Below are positions 1-9,433 of a stretch of 64,000 bases of DNA, in pieces. The DNA lies in contig NZ_MBDL01000010.1 of NCBI RefSeq assembly GCF_001707755.1, forward strand, positions 390,951 to 454,950, in the 5' to 3' direction. The position numbers and the translations under genes were made by a program. The number at the start of each line of letters is the position of its first letter. Within the stretch, counting starts at the first letter, position 1. The notes below the pieces were generated by a model that saw only the letters and a list, made by a program, of their open reading frames with translations, was not told the origin of the DNA and searched no databases. Source of the DNA: Acinetobacter celticus (GTDB taxonomy: Bacteria > Pseudomonadota > Gammaproteobacteria > Pseudomonadales > Moraxellaceae).

Positions 1-1339
1 TGTGTATCGTATTGCACGTGAAATGTTTACAGAAACAGAATTATTTGATTTAGAAATGGAACACATCTTTGAAAAAGTGTGGATCTATGCATGTCATGAA
101 AGCGAAATTCCAAATAAAAATGACTTTTTGACCGTACAAATCGGTCGTCAACCTATGATTATTAGCCGTGATGGTTCTGGTGAATTACATGCGCTGGTAA
201 ATGCTTGTCAGCATCGAGGTGCAACCTTAACACGTGTCGCTAAAGGCAATAAATCAACATTTACCTGTCCCTTCCATGCATGGTGCTATAAATCGGATGG
301 TCGCTTGATTAAAGTCAAAGGCCCAAGTGAGTATTGTGAAGACTTCGATAAATCTACACGCAACTTAAAACAAGGACGTATCGAAAGCTATCGTGGGTTT
401 GTTTTTGTCAGCCTAGACACACAAGCAACCGATACACTTGAAGATTTTTTAGGCGATGCTAAAGTTTTCCTAGACTTAATGGTTGATCAATCCCCTACTG
501 GTGAATTAGAAGTTTTACAAGGCAAGTCAGCTTATACCTTCGCAGGTAACTGGAAACTCCAAGATGAAAATGGCCTAGACGGGTATCACGTCAGCACTGT
601 GCATTATAACTATGTGTCAACAGTACAACATCGCCAGCAAGTCAACATTGCCAATGGCCTAGATATGGACACGCTTGATTATAGTAAATTAGGTGCAGGC
701 GATGGTGACACCGATGATGGTTGGTTCAGCTTTAAAAATGGTCACAGCGTATTATTTAGCGATATGCCAAACCCAGCGGTACGTCCCGGTTACGATGTGG
801 TTATGCCATATTTAGTCGAAAAATTTGGGGAAGATCGTGCGAAATGGGCAATGCACCGTTTACGTAATTTAAATCTTTATCCAAGCCTCTTCTTTATGGA
901 CCAAATCAGTTCGCAATTACGTATTGTACGCCCTGTGGCATGGAACAAAACTGAAGTGATTAGCCAATGTATTGGGGTAAAAGGTGAATCGGCTGAAGCT
1001 CGCCGTAACCGTATTCGCCAGTTTGAAGATTTCTTCAACGTGTCAGGTTTGGGTACACCAGATGATTTGGTTGAATTTAGAGAACAACAGAAAGGGTTCC
1101 AAGCACGTTTAGAACGTTGGAGTGATATCTCTCGTGGCCATCACAACTGGAATTATGGCTCAAGCAAAAATGCTGAAATCTTAGGAATTCAACCTGTTAT
1201 TACAGGGCGCGAAATTACGCATGAAGGCTTATATGTCAACCAACATGGTCATTGGCAACAATTAATGCTCAAAGGCTTAAAGAAAGATGCACTCAAAATG
1301 CACGATATTACATTCCAAACTGAAACAGCGGAGGTTTAA
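1..1339 (+). CDS. antA: Anthranilate 1,2-dioxygenase large (alpha) subunit, 5' end cut by window
   Basis: Terminal oxygenase alpha subunit that, with AntB and a reductase, converts anthranilate to catechol in the cytoplasm. The visible 445 residues show the Rieske [2Fe-2S] ligands C69/H71 (CQHRGA) and C89/H92 (CPFHAWC), then the mononuclear-iron region DENGLDGYHVSTVH with H196 and H201. The GTG at position 2 is not a credible start: Acinetobacter AntA, as I recall it, is about 470 residues with roughly 25 residues before this point, and an internal V-Y-R-I-A-R is expected here. The gene is therefore partial at its 5' end. It sits 2 bases before antB in one operon. Benzoate dioxygenase BenA is the main alternative; the overall match to remembered AntA is much closer. 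Confidence 0.92.
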   Translation, partial: VYRIAREMFTETELFDLEMEHIFEKVWIYACHESEIPNKNDFLTVQIGRQPMIISRDGSGELHALVNACQHRGATLTRVAKGNKSTFTCPFHAWCYKSDGRLIKVKGPSEYCEDFDKSTRNLKQGRIESYRGFVFVSLDTQATDTLEDFLGDAKVFLDLMVDQSPTGELEVLQGKSAYTFAGNWKLQDENGLDGYHVSTVHYNYVSTVQHRQQVNIANGLDMDTLDYSKLGAGDGDTDDGWFSFKNGHSVLFSDMPNPAVRPGYDVVMPYLVEKFGEDRAKWAMHRLRNLNLYPSLFFMDQISSQLRIVRPVAWNKTEVISQCIGVKGESAEARRNRIRQFEDFFNVSGLGTPDDLVEFREQQKGFQARLERWSDISRGHHNWNYGSSKNAEILGIQPVITGREITHEGLYVNQHGHWQQLMLKGLKKDALKMHDITFQTETAEV

Positions 1340-1341
1340 TC

Positions 1342-1833
1342 ATGAGCATGGAACTCACTTTTGCAGTGTCTCAATTTTTAAACCAAAAATCAGAATATTG
1401 CGATAATTTTCAATGGAATAAATATTTAGAGCTGTATGACGAAGACAGTGAATATCATATCCCGCAGTGGATTGATGACCATACTTATGTCACCGATCCA
1501 AACCAAGGGATGTCTTATATTTATTATGAAGACCGTACTGGCCTAGAAGATCGCGTATTCCGCATTGAAACAGGCAAAGCTGCTTCGGCAACGCCTTTAC
1601 CACGTACAGCTCACTTTATTAGTAATGTGCGTGTTAAAGAGCTTGATGGAGGACTAATTGAAGCCAAAGTGGTGTGGAAAACTTTATATAATCGTCAAGG
1701 ATTAGAAGGCCAATTCTACGGTCATGCAACCTATACTTTACGTAAAACTGAAGACAGCTTCCGTATTCGTAAACAACATACCGTATTACTAAATGACAAA
1801 ATTGATTCCGTTTTAGACTTCTATCATGTCTAA
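1342..1833 (+). CDS. antB: Anthranilate 1,2-dioxygenase small (beta) subunit
   Basis: Beta subunit of the ring-hydroxylating oxygenase; it packs with AntA in an (alpha-beta)3 complex and has a mainly structural role. The 163-residue length and SnoaL/NTF2-like fold family are typical, with recognisable stretches such as YDEDSEYHIPQW and PLPRTAHFISNVR. It begins 2 bases after the antA stop, so translation is probably coupled. An in-frame ATG two codons later (1348) is an alternative start. The next gene, which should be the reductase antC, is broken, so this oxygenase may lack its dedicated electron donor. Confidence 0.92.
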   Translation: MSMELTFAVSQFLNQKSEYCDNFQWNKYLELYDEDSEYHIPQWIDDHTYVTDPNQGMSYIYYEDRTGLEDRVFRIETGKAASATPLPRTAHFISNVRVKELDGGLIEAKVVWKTLYNRQGLEGQFYGHATYTLRKTEDSFRIRKQHTVLLNDKIDSVLDFYHV

Positions 1834-1844
1834 GAAGTAAAACA

Positions 1845-2273
1845 ATGGCGCATTCAGTAGCACTTCATTTCGCAGATGTAAAAAATTTATCTCTGTTCAA
1901 GAAGGCCAATTACTGCTGAATGTGGCCATTTACCAAGGTATCCACCTTCCCTTAGGCTGTCTTGCTAAGGTGTTTATGGAAATGCCAAGGTAAATACGAA
2001 ATGGGCATTGATGAACAAGAATATGTAGACGAAAAAGCCCTTAGCCCACGTGATTTAGCTGAATACAAAATGCTCGCTTATCAGTCTCGCTAAACATCAG
2101 CATCTATCTAAGATTGAACTCTTTTATGCTGTCACTAAAGAAATTGATTTGTGTGAGCTACAGCGTTTACAAGATAATTCCAATAAATTGCCAATTTTAA
2201 ATATCACCCAGTTGTGAGCCAAGCCACTGAAACATGGACTGGGAAAACAGGATTTATCCAACAATACTGTTAG
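1845..2273 (+). pseudogene. antC: Decayed anthranilate dioxygenase reductase (antC remnant)
   Basis: Starting 11 bases after antB, three reading frames together spell pieces of the AntC electron-transfer subunit. Frame one (from 1845) gives MAHSVALHFADVK and stops at 1917. A second frame gives SVQEGQLLLNVAIYQGIHLP, the ferredoxin N-terminus. A third gives EQEYVDEKALSPRDLAEYKM and stops at about 2090. Farther on, LFYAVTKEIDLCELQRL and TETWTGKTGFIQQ match the NAD-binding half. The central FAD/NAD segment and the C-terminus are missing, and in the iron-sulfur loop a Cys codon has become Phe (ttt). Normal AntC is about 340 residues. This is seen directly; the alignment is against AntC as I remember it. 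Confidence 0.85.
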
Positions 2274-2482
2274 AGTTTGATACCTTTTAGACTCAATCAG
2301 AATGATAGAGTTACCTAACCTAAAACGTGACTCATTTTAAATCTTAGCAATATTCAGATCTTAAGGTTTTGAAATATTAATCGTTTTAGTTTTTATTTAT
2401 GACACCTAAAAATTAAGCCGCAACAACAAGTAAAAGATATACCATTCAACACAATCGATTTTCAATTATTAAGGGAATAATT

Positions 2483-3829
2483 ATGCAAACAGTCGATATC
2501 AATCATGTCATAGATCGTGACAAACTTTCGCCATTACAGTGGTTGGTGTTTTTTCTCGGATTTTTGGTCTTTTTCTGCGATGGATTAGATACAGGAATTA
2601 TTGGTTTTGTTGCACCCGCCTTACTCGATGACTGGGGAATAACCAAACCACAACTCGCACCTGTACTGAGTGCAGCACTGGTCGGTATGTCTATTGGCGC
2701 CATTATTTCAGGGCCACTTGCAGATAAATTTGGTCGTAAAAAAGTAATTGTTGCAACTACCTTGCTGTTTGCCATTTTCACAATCATGTGTGGCCTTGCA
2801 ACATCTACACAGGATCTGATGATTTATCGTTTTATTACGGGTATTGGTTTGGGCGCAGCGATGCCAAACATCAGTACAATCGTTTCAGAATATATGCCCA
2901 TTAAACGTAGAGCCTTTCTGACAGGAATTGCAGGTTGTGGCTTTATGTTGGGAATTTCATGCGGTGGGATACTTTCTGCATTTCTTTTAGAAAGTTTCGG
3001 TTGGGCTAAAGTTATTATTATTGGCGGTGTGATCCCGATTATTTTAGCGGTATTTTTAATGCTAAAATTACCTGAATCGACCCAATACCTCGTCAAGAAA
3101 AATAAGACTCAACAAGCTCAAGGTATTTTAGAGAAAATTCAAGGTCATCCTTTTGCTGACAATGTCCAATTTAAATTAGCCACAGCAGAAGCAAATACAA
3201 GTGATGAAAGCCCAGTCAAACAAGTATTAGGTAAATACTTCTGGGGTTCAAGCATGTTATGGTTATGCTGTTTTATGAGCTTATTGGTATTTTATCTTCT
3301 AACCAGTTGGATGCCAACAATTCTCAAAACTGCTGGGTTTAGCACACAACAATTCAGTTTAATTGCTGCAATTTTCCCATTTGGTGGCGTGATTGGCGCA
3401 GTGATCATGGGTTGGTATATGGATAAGTTAAATCCTACAAATGTCATCAGATATGCTTATCTATTTGCATTTATCCTATTTATCATCACAGGTTTTGTCA
3501 GCTCAAACTTTATCTTATTTGGCATTAGCCTATTCTTAATTGGTGCATTATTGGTAGGTGCACAATCTTCACTTTTACCTTTATCTGCCTTATTTTACCC
3601 ATCAACCTGTCGTGCTGTTGGCGTATCTTGGATGCACGGTATTGGTCGTGTTGGTGCTATCATCGGCGCGTTCTATGGTTCACTTATTTTTACGTTTGAA
3701 CTCAGCCTCAGTGGTATTTTCTATATCCTAGCAATTCCAACCGTTATCTCATTTATTGCGCTAAGCATTAAAGTAATTTCTGAAAAATCTAAAGATAAAC
3801 AAGAAATTAACACACAAGAATTGGCTTAA
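2483..3829 (+). CDS. MFS transporter, aromatic acid:H+ symporter (AAHS) family
   Basis: A 448-residue inner-membrane permease with about 12 hydrophobic segments, probably importing an aromatic acid such as anthranilate or benzoate with protons. The first membrane segment has the family motif DGLDTGIIGF, and the loop after segment 2 has GPLADKFGRKK, the MFS signature. The start ATG has a good Shine-Dalgarno (AAGGGA, 6-7 bases upstream). It lies downstream of the broken antC and convergent to an AraC-type regulator, which supports a role in the anthranilate locus. The substrate is inferred from context; PcaK, BenK and MucK are close relatives and cannot be separated by eye. The roughly 200 bases before it look non-coding. 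Confidence 0.85.
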   Translation: MQTVDINHVIDRDKLSPLQWLVFFLGFLVFFCDGLDTGIIGFVAPALLDDWGITKPQLAPVLSAALVGMSIGAIISGPLADKFGRKKVIVATTLLFAIFTIMCGLATSTQDLMIYRFITGIGLGAAMPNISTIVSEYMPIKRRAFLTGIAGCGFMLGISCGGILSAFLLESFGWAKVIIIGGVIPIILAVFLMLKLPESTQYLVKKNKTQQAQGILEKIQGHPFADNVQFKLATAEANTSDESPVKQVLGKYFWGSSMLWLCCFMSLLVFYLLTSWMPTILKTAGFSTQQFSLIAAIFPFGGVIGAVIMGWYMDKLNPTNVIRYAYLFAFILFIITGFVSSNFILFGISLFLIGALLVGAQSSLLPLSALFYPSTCRAVGVSWMHGIGRVGAIIGAFYGSLIFTFELSLSGIFYILAIPTVISFIALSIKVISEKSKDKQEINTQELA

Positions 3830-3836
3830 TCCACAC

Positions 3837-3872
3837 AGCGCTTGTCCTTTTTAAATAAAGAGGACAAGCGCT
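3837..3872. terminator. Hairpin between convergent transporter and AraC genes
   Basis: Perfect 12-base arms AGCGCTTGTCCT and AGGACAAGCGCT around an AT-rich loop. It lies 8 bases after the transporter stop and before the end of the convergent regulator. Neither strand has a strong T-run next to the stem, so terminator function is probable rather than certain. Confidence 0.6.
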
Positions 3873-3898
3873 CATTTATACTATAAATGCCCCAAAAA

Positions 3899-4882
3899 CT
3901 ACTGAAATTTCGCCTTAGTTTCACTTGGGTTTTCGCCAAACTCCTCGCGATACTCTTGCGAAAATCGGCTTAAATGACTAAATCCCCAATCATATGCAAC
4001 TTTTGAAATAGAAATATCTTGTTGCTGACCGCTACTCAAAATTTTATATACTTTCTGTAGACGATGCTTTTTTAAAAAGACCAGTGGACTCATTCCATAA
4101 TAATACTGAAATTGATCATATAATTTACTTTTCGAAACCCCTGCCACCCGTAAAATCATTTCTATAGACAGCATTTCATGAGCATGATCAATCATAAATT
4201 TTTTAACATTACGAATAAAAAGTGGCACCTCTTGAGATGATAAATTTCGCAAAGCTTCTGAAAAATTATTTTCTTGTGAAAGTAACAATGCTTTAATCAA
4301 AAAATTTTCATAATCTTCAGAAAACATTCTTAAACCATAAAAATCTGTATATTGTGACTTAACTAACATGAAATTCTGAATGTTTGACCACCAAGCTCCA
4401 ATCATTTGATCCAGAGCTAAGTCCATGTTGGGATTAAAAATAATACTTTCATGTACGGGATGATTCAGCAAATCAGAGAGCACCAACTGCATACTCTGCT
4501 CAGGAATAACGACCTGTAATTTTTTACAATCTTTATCAATAAATAAATCTTGAAAATCATTATTTGAAACAATTAAACCATTACTTTGGTCAGACTGATA
4601 ATGTTCACCCCTAATATTTAAAGATTGTTTCCCATTCAAAGGCAAACTAATACTATAAGCTTTAAGCTGTGAAATATTAATTGCAACATTGGCACCATAT
4701 TGAATACAACCAATGGTCATGTGCTTATTAGGCAAACGTAGACCATCATATTGAAAGTCCAAAGTATTGCGATATGTTGTTTCTAAACGATGATCGCCAC
4801 AAATACTAGACATCAAATTTTGAGCAAAATCGGCTTGCTTTGTATTATGTTTTAAATCTGAGTGTTGGCTAAATGATTGCAT
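3899..4882 (-). CDS. AraC-family transcriptional regulator, likely of the anthranilate genes
   Basis: A 327-residue DNA-binding regulator with an effector-type N-terminal domain and a C-terminal AraC/XylS double helix-turn-helix of about 100 residues (from about KKFMIDHAHEMLSIEMI to the end). The second helix region shows the usual SISKVAYDWGFSHLSRF followed by FGENPSETK. An upstream TTG (4951) would add 23 residues, but the ATG at 4882 is preceded by GAGG and AAGGA and fits better. It is convergent with the AAHS transporter next to antAB, so control of anthranilate or benzoate catabolism, as by AntR/BenR-type activators, is a reasonable inference. Function is not proven by sequence alone. 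Confidence 0.85.
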   Translation of the reverse strand: MQSFSQHSDLKHNTKQADFAQNLMSSICGDHRLETTYRNTLDFQYDGLRLPNKHMTIGCIQYGANVAINISQLKAYSISLPLNGKQSLNIRGEHYQSDQSNGLIVSNNDFQDLFIDKDCKKLQVVIPEQSMQLVLSDLLNHPVHESIIFNPNMDLALDQMIGAWWSNIQNFMLVKSQYTDFYGLRMFSEDYENFLIKALLLSQENNFSEALRNLSSQEVPLFIRNVKKFMIDHAHEMLSIEMILRVAGVSKSKLYDQFQYYYGMSPLVFLKKHRLQKVYKILSSGQQQDISISKVAYDWGFSHLSRFSQEYREEFGENPSETKAKFQ

Positions 4883-5505
4883 CTTCCTTGTACCTCGTTG
4901 AGGTTTTACTCCAAGGTTGTACGTTTTAAAATATCCTTTTAAGTTGAACAACCCAATATCATTTTGGCGAATAACTGATAATTTAAAATTAGATTCTTGA
5001 TAAAAATAGTCTACTTTATTAAAGCTGAAAACATAAGAAAAGTTAATAGCCTTTATTACATAAATTTATACTTTAAAAGTATAAATCAAAGACCATATCT
5101 CTGCTCTAGCATATAGAAATGTGTAAAATGTAACAGCTAGAATAGCCAAAGACACAAAGTAGCAATTAGATTCTCTTATGGTGATTTAAAATTCTCATTC
5201 AGCATCTTAAATATTGATTTTGGAATATGCCATAAAACCAATAGAAGCCATGTTAGAGCTTAAGCATAGCTGGAAGTTTGAAATATCATGACTGGAATTG
5301 ATTTCATTAACCCAATGATTTCACGTTCAAAAAAATAAAAATAAAAAGATCAATGGATCGCATCGAATACATTGTATGACCTATAGGACTTTTTCACTGA
5401 CCATTCCAGTTAATCTAAATACAAGCTAAAGAATTCTTCTTTACTCAAAAACTCTTTCTCAAATGAAAATGTACGCTTTTTATAGTTATCAACCTATTCA
5501 AACAC
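4883..5505. other. AT-rich intergenic region with a 23-bp palindrome
   Basis: About 620 bases without a convincing gene. The clearest structure is a near-perfect AT-rich palindrome at 5064-5086 (ATTTATACTTT, one base, AAAGTATAAAT), about 180 bases upstream of the AraC-type start; it could be an operator or an incidental AT palindrome. I see no recognisable protein fragment elsewhere in it. Confidence 0.5.
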
Positions 5506-5543
5506 AATAAAAAATGCCCTTGGCAATATGTCCAAAGGCATTT
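5506..5543 (-). terminator. Rho-independent terminator after lapA
   Basis: On the minus strand AAATGCCTTTGG pairs with CCAAGGGCATTT (one G-U pair) and runs into TTTTTATTG, a classic intrinsic terminator about 55 bases after the lapA stop. It ends the ihfB-lapA transcript. Confidence 0.85.
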
Positions 5544-5597
5544 AAATTAAACTTGCTTCAATATTCTATAAGATAAAAATCTTATTTATATTGTGGC

Positions 5598-5963
5598 TTA
5601 CAGCGGTGTAGATGGACGGTCATTAGGATTGATATCTAATACCGTTTTTTCATGTCTCGTATGTGCTGCAGCTTCAGCAGCTGCCAATTGTGCAGCTTGA
5701 ATCTGTTCTTTACGTAGGTGTTCAATATCTTTACGCAAACGTTTAATTTCCCAATTGTTTTGGAATACACGAAAGACTTGTACTCCAATCAATAAACCCA
5801 GCACAATACCCAAAGCTAAAGTTAACAGTAATAGTAACCCTAAGCGCATTGCAGGAACTTGAGTAAATAGTAAATCTACAGACAATTCAGTTCCATTTTG
5901 CAAAACAAGGAACAACGAATAGCCAAACAAAACAATGAGTAAAACAACTAAAACGTAACGCAT
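5598..5963 (-). CDS. lapA: LapA-domain inner-membrane protein (DUF1049)
   Basis: A 121-residue protein with two N-terminal membrane segments (MRYVLVVLLIVLFGYSLFLV and a second Leu-rich stretch at about residues 40-65) and a charged cytoplasmic tail with coiled-coil character (KRLRKDIEHLRKEQIQ). LapA works with LapB in controlling LpxC turnover and LPS assembly in E. coli. The ATG at 5963 has GAGG five bases upstream; a GTG two codons earlier is less likely. It follows ihfB by 24 bases, as in many Gammaproteobacteria, but lapB, the usual next gene, is not here: a terminator follows. Confidence 0.8.
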   Translation of the reverse strand: MRYVLVVLLIVLFGYSLFLVLQNGTELSVDLLFTQVPAMRLGLLLLLTLALGIVLGLLIGVQVFRVFQNNWEIKRLRKDIEHLRKEQIQAAQLAAAEAAAHTRHEKTVLDINPNDRPSTPL

Positions 5964-5987
5964 AAACACCTCGAATTGAATCTAAAC

Positions 5988-6290
5988 TTATTCTGCTGTT
6001 TCGTTTACGGCATCACGCAATGCTTTACCTGGTTTAAAGTGAGGAACTGCTTTTGCAGCTACTTCTACAGATTTACCCGTTTTAGGATTACGGCCCACAC
6101 GTGGTTCACGATGATGCAATGCAAAACTTCCAAAGCCACGAATTTCAATGCGATTATCTGTTGCTAGTGCTTCTATCATTTGATCAATCATGATCTTAAC
6201 AGCTTCTTCAACCAGCGGTTCAGCTAAGTGCGGGTTTTTAAGAGAAATGCGTTCTATTAAGTCTGACTTATTAAGTGCTTCAGTAGTCAT
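5988..6290 (-). CDS. ihfB: Integration host factor subunit beta
   Basis: A 100-residue nucleoid protein of the HU/IHF family that bends DNA as an IHF-alpha/beta heterodimer and acts in transcription, recombination and replication. The N-terminus ([15 protein letters not shown]) and the DNA-contacting arm ([20 protein letters not shown]) are diagnostic, and the arm-tip proline needed for intercalation is present. A strong GAGG precedes the ATG. It sits after rpsA, the classic order, with a hairpin terminator between them, so a promoter of its own is likely in the 6291-6355 gap. Confidence 0.95.
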   Translation of the reverse strand: MTTEALNKSDLIERISLKNPHLAEPLVEEAVKIMIDQMIEALATDNRIEIRGFGSFALHHREPRVGRNPKTGKSVEVAAKAVPHFKPGKALRDAVNETAE

Positions 6291-6355
6291 CTGCGACCTC
6301 TTTAATTATCAAGCTACTTGGAATCTATTTCCTGATAATAACCTGTTTAAATACA

Positions 6356-6393
6356 AAACGGTAGCGTAATAATGACTTACTACGCTACCGTTT
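6356..6393 (-). terminator. Hairpin terminator between rpsA and ihfB
   Basis: Perfect 13-base arms AAACGGTAGCGTA and TACGCTACCGTTT around a 12-base loop. On the minus strand the second arm runs into TTTTGTATTT. It lies 61 bases after the rpsA stop and ends the abundant rpsA message. Confidence 0.8.
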
Positions 6394-6453
6394 ACAGTAA
6401 TTATGTAAAAAGTATTAAATAACTTACATTATCAATACAATTCAAACACTTAC

Positions 6454-8133
6454 TTAGTGGTTCATTTGAGCTTTGATCAAATCACCAATGGTTTTAGGAC
6501 CATTTTCTGTAGTTGCTGTAGCTGTCTTATTAAGGTTAGCTACTGCTTCTTTTTCTTCAGCTTCGTCTTTCGCTTTGATAGACAAGTTGATAGAACGTGA
6601 TTTACGGTCAACGTTGATGATTTTAGCTTCAACTTCTTGACCAACTTCTAAGAATTTAGTTGCATCTTCAACGCGATCGCGGTTGATTTCAGATGCTTTC
6701 AAAGAAGCTTCTACTTCGTCAGCTAACTTAATAGTTGCGCCTTTAGCGTCAACTGCAGTTACTGTACCTTTAACCAACGCACCGCGTTCGTTAGTTGTTA
6801 AGTAGTCATTGAACGGGTCATTGTTCATTTGTTTGATACCAAGGCTGATACGGTTGCCTTCAGCATCTACAGACAAGATAACCGCTTCAACAGTGTCACC
6901 TTTCTTGTAACGACGGATAGCTTCTTCGCCTTGTTCGTTCCAAGAAATATCAGACAAGTGAACTAGGCCGTCAATACCGCCTGGTAAACCAATAAAGATA
7001 CCGAAGTCAGTGATAGATTTAATCGTACCAGAAACTTTTTCACCTTTGTCGTGGTCTTTAGCAAACTCTTCCCATGGGTTAGCACGAGTTTGTTTGATAC
7101 CCAAAGAAATACGACGACGTTCTTCATCAACTTCAAGAACCATAACATCAACTTCGTCACCAATCTGAACAACTTTAGATGGGTGGATGTTTTTGTTTGT
7201 GTGATCCATTTCTGAAACGTGTACTAAACCTTCAACGCCTTCAGCGATTTCAGCGAAACAACCATAATCAGTTAGGTTAGTTACGCGTGCTTTAACGATT
7301 GAACCTTTAGGGTAACGGTTCATGATCGCTAACCATGGATCTTCGCCTAATTGCTTAAGGCCTAAAGATACGCGGTTACGTTCTTTGTCAAATTTAAGTA
7401 CTTTAACAGTAACTTCTTGACCAACTTCAACAACTTCTGAAGGGTGCTTGATGCGTTTCCAAGCCATATCAGTGATGTGAAGAAGACCATCAATACCGCC
7501 AAGGTCAACGAATGCGCCGTAGTCAGTAAGGTTTTTAATTGTACCAGTAACTGTTTGGCCTTCTTCAAGCTGAGCAAGAAGAGCTTCACGGTCAGCTGAA
7601 GATTCAGCTTCCATTACGGCACGACGAGAAACAACAACGTTGTTACGTTTAGCGTCAAGTTTGATTACTTTAAATTCTAACTCTTTGCCTTCTAAGTGAG
7701 TAGTATCACGAATAGGACGAGTATCAACTAAAGAACCAGGAAGGAACGCACGTACTGGACCGATGTCAACTGTGAAACCGCCTTTAACTTTACCAGAGAT
7801 AACACCAGTAACGATTTCGCCGTCTTCAAAGATTTTTTCAAGTTTAGTCCAAGTTTCAGCGCGTTTAGCTTTTTCGCGTGAAAGAACTGTTTGACCCATA
7901 CCGTTGTCAAGAGCTTCAACAACAACGTCTACAGTGTCGCCAACTTGAACTTCAAGTTCACGTTGTTCATTTAAGAATTCAGCGCGGTCAACAATACCTT
8001 CTGATTTAAGGCCAGTGTCAACTGTTACCCAATCAGAGTCGATGCTTACTACAACGCCTTGGATGACAGCACCCTTTTCAACGTTGAGGTTTAATTCGCT
8101 TGCTTCAAAGAGGGCTGCAAAAGATTCGGTCAT
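6454..8133 (-). CDS. rpsA: 30S ribosomal protein S1
   Basis: A 559-residue, six-S1-domain RNA-binding protein that helps the 30S subunit bind and unfold mRNA during initiation. The repeated OB-fold units are obvious: [53 protein letters not shown] and a divergent sixth domain near the C-terminus. Length matches the family. It lies downstream of cmk, the conserved cmk-rpsA-ihfB order; the 107-base gap before its start may hold its own promoter and the leader through which S1 is normally autoregulated, though I cannot identify the elements. Confidence 0.97.
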   Translation of the reverse strand: MTESFAALFEASELNLNVEKGAVIQGVVVSIDSDWVTVDTGLKSEGIVDRAEFLNEQRELEVQVGDTVDVVVEALDNGMGQTVLSREKAKRAETWTKLEKIFEDGEIVTGVISGKVKGGFTVDIGPVRAFLPGSLVDTRPIRDTTHLEGKELEFKVIKLDAKRNNVVVSRRAVMEAESSADREALLAQLEEGQTVTGTIKNLTDYGAFVDLGGIDGLLHITDMAWKRIKHPSEVVEVGQEVTVKVLKFDKERNRVSLGLKQLGEDPWLAIMNRYPKGSIVKARVTNLTDYGCFAEIAEGVEGLVHVSEMDHTNKNIHPSKVVQIGDEVDVMVLEVDEERRRISLGIKQTRANPWEEFAKDHDKGEKVSGTIKSITDFGIFIGLPGGIDGLVHLSDISWNEQGEEAIRRYKKGDTVEAVILSVDAEGNRISLGIKQMNNDPFNDYLTTNERGALVKGTVTAVDAKGATIKLADEVEASLKASEINRDRVEDATKFLEVGQEVEAKIINVDRKSRSINLSIKAKDEAEEKEAVANLNKTATATTENGPKTIGDLIKAQMNH

Positions 8134-8240
8134 GATATACCTGATAAAGTCAGCGGTCTTGGATCAGACAAGGCCGGTTTAATAAAGCTTCCACATAGTC
8201 CGTAATAAACTGATCTAGCTATGCTTTGGCTGAAAATTCT

Positions 8241-8927
8241 TTAATTGACTAATAATTGCTTATCAACAAAATTTGTCATCAACTTAAATACTTCATCAAT
8301 ACTCAGTTCTGAACTATCGATGATATAAGCATCTGTTGCTGGCTTGAGCGGAGCGATTGCGCGCTCCATATCTCTTTTGTCTCGAGCTTCAATATTAGCT
8401 AAAATATCGTTTATTTTAACATCTAGACCCATACCCTGCAACTGATTTACACGACGCTGTGCCCGCGATTGTGCAGATGCAGTTAAATAAATCTTGGCTT
8501 GGGCCTCTGGAAAAATAGCAGTCGCCATATCACGACCATCCGCTACTAGACCTGGCGCTTGGGCAAATGCATGCTGACGCGCCAATAAGGCCGCCCTAAG
8601 TTCAGGAATTACCGCTACTTTTGATGCAAACTCACCCACGTGTTCTGTTCGAATGGTTTGAGTAACATCTTCTCCATCCAATAAAACTTGAATACCAGCG
8701 CCCGTTGTAACAAATTTGATGTCTAAATTTGTTGCAATTTCGGCGCACTTTGTCAATTCTGAATCAAGTTTTTCCAGTAAATCCTGATTATGCAATGACA
8801 GCCCCAGTAAACGATATAACGCACCAGAATCTAATAAATGATATTGATAATGCGCCGCCAGTTTAGCTGCTAGTGTGCCTTTACCTGAACCGCTCGGCCC
8901 ATCAATTGTAATAATATTTACTGTCAT
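8241..8927 (-). CDS. cmk: Cytidylate kinase
   Basis: A 228-residue cytosolic NMP kinase that phosphorylates CMP and dCMP, recycling RNA-derived nucleotides and feeding dCTP pools. The P-loop [12 protein letters not shown] is at residues 9-20, and the [13 protein letters not shown] motif ([13 protein letters not shown]) and RAQRRVNQL lid region are present. Length is standard. It stands upstream of rpsA, as in E. coli and Pseudomonas, and follows the SRPBCC gene with a 17-base gap. Confidence 0.95.
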   Translation of the reverse strand: MTVNIITIDGPSGSGKGTLAAKLAAHYQYHLLDSGALYRLLGLSLHNQDLLEKLDSELTKCAEIATNLDIKFVTTGAGIQVLLDGEDVTQTIRTEHVGEFASKVAVIPELRAALLARQHAFAQAPGLVADGRDMATAIFPEAQAKIYLTASAQSRAQRRVNQLQGMGLDVKINDILANIEARDKRDMERAIAPLKPATDAYIIDSSELSIDEVFKLMTNFVDKQLLVN

Positions 8928-8944
8928 TGCTCTTCCGCCACTAC

Positions 8945-9376
8945 CTATACAGTTTTTGCGAGTTTGGAAAACCCAAGTTTAATCGCAGATTTTAACTGTG
9001 CAAGTACTAATTTACTGACAAATGGTGCACGTGCTTGAAATTCAATGGTATATGTCACTAATGTCTTATTTTCATCCACAGGTTGAAATTCAATAATACC
9101 CAAATGGTGCTTAACCAATGGATTATTGATAATTTTGTATTCAATGCGCTGATTGGGTGTAAGTAATGTGATTTCTTCTTGTAAGGGCTTAATGAAGCCT
9201 AAACCTAAACGTCGAACTGACCCCACACCATCTGGGCGCTCTGGGTCTGTCGAATCTTTAACTCGTACCACTTGAATAGGTGCGAATGCAATATTATAAG
9301 TTGCATGTTTTGATAGTAATTCAAAAACTGTTTCAACAGGTGCATTAAATTCTTTTTTAATTTGTATGGCGTTCAT
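8945..9376 (-). CDS. SRPBCC (START-like) family protein
   Basis: A 143-residue soluble protein of the polyketide-cyclase/START-like superfamily, which binds hydrophobic ligands in a helix-grip cavity. The N-terminus ([19 protein letters not shown]) and the strand pattern ending in a long C-terminal helix ([19 protein letters not shown]) are typical of SRPBCC proteins. No catalytic signature is visible and no specific function can be given. It lies 17 bases before cmk on the same strand, so it is probably cotranscribed with it. Confidence 0.75.
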   Translation of the reverse strand: MNAIQIKKEFNAPVETVFELLSKHATYNIAFAPIQVVRVKDSTDPERPDGVGSVRRLGLGFIKPLQEEITLLTPNQRIEYKIINNPLVKHHLGIIEFQPVDENKTLVTYTIEFQARAPFVSKLVLAQLKSAIKLGFSKLAKTV

Positions 9377-9433
9377 GACGCTTTATCCTTAAAATATTTG
9401 ACAATTTATATTGTCATTAAATTTTACCTTATT

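Noticed and set aside
2..1339. GTG at position 2 as the antA start
   Set aside because: Family members have about 25 more residues before this Val, so the gene simply runs off the window edge.
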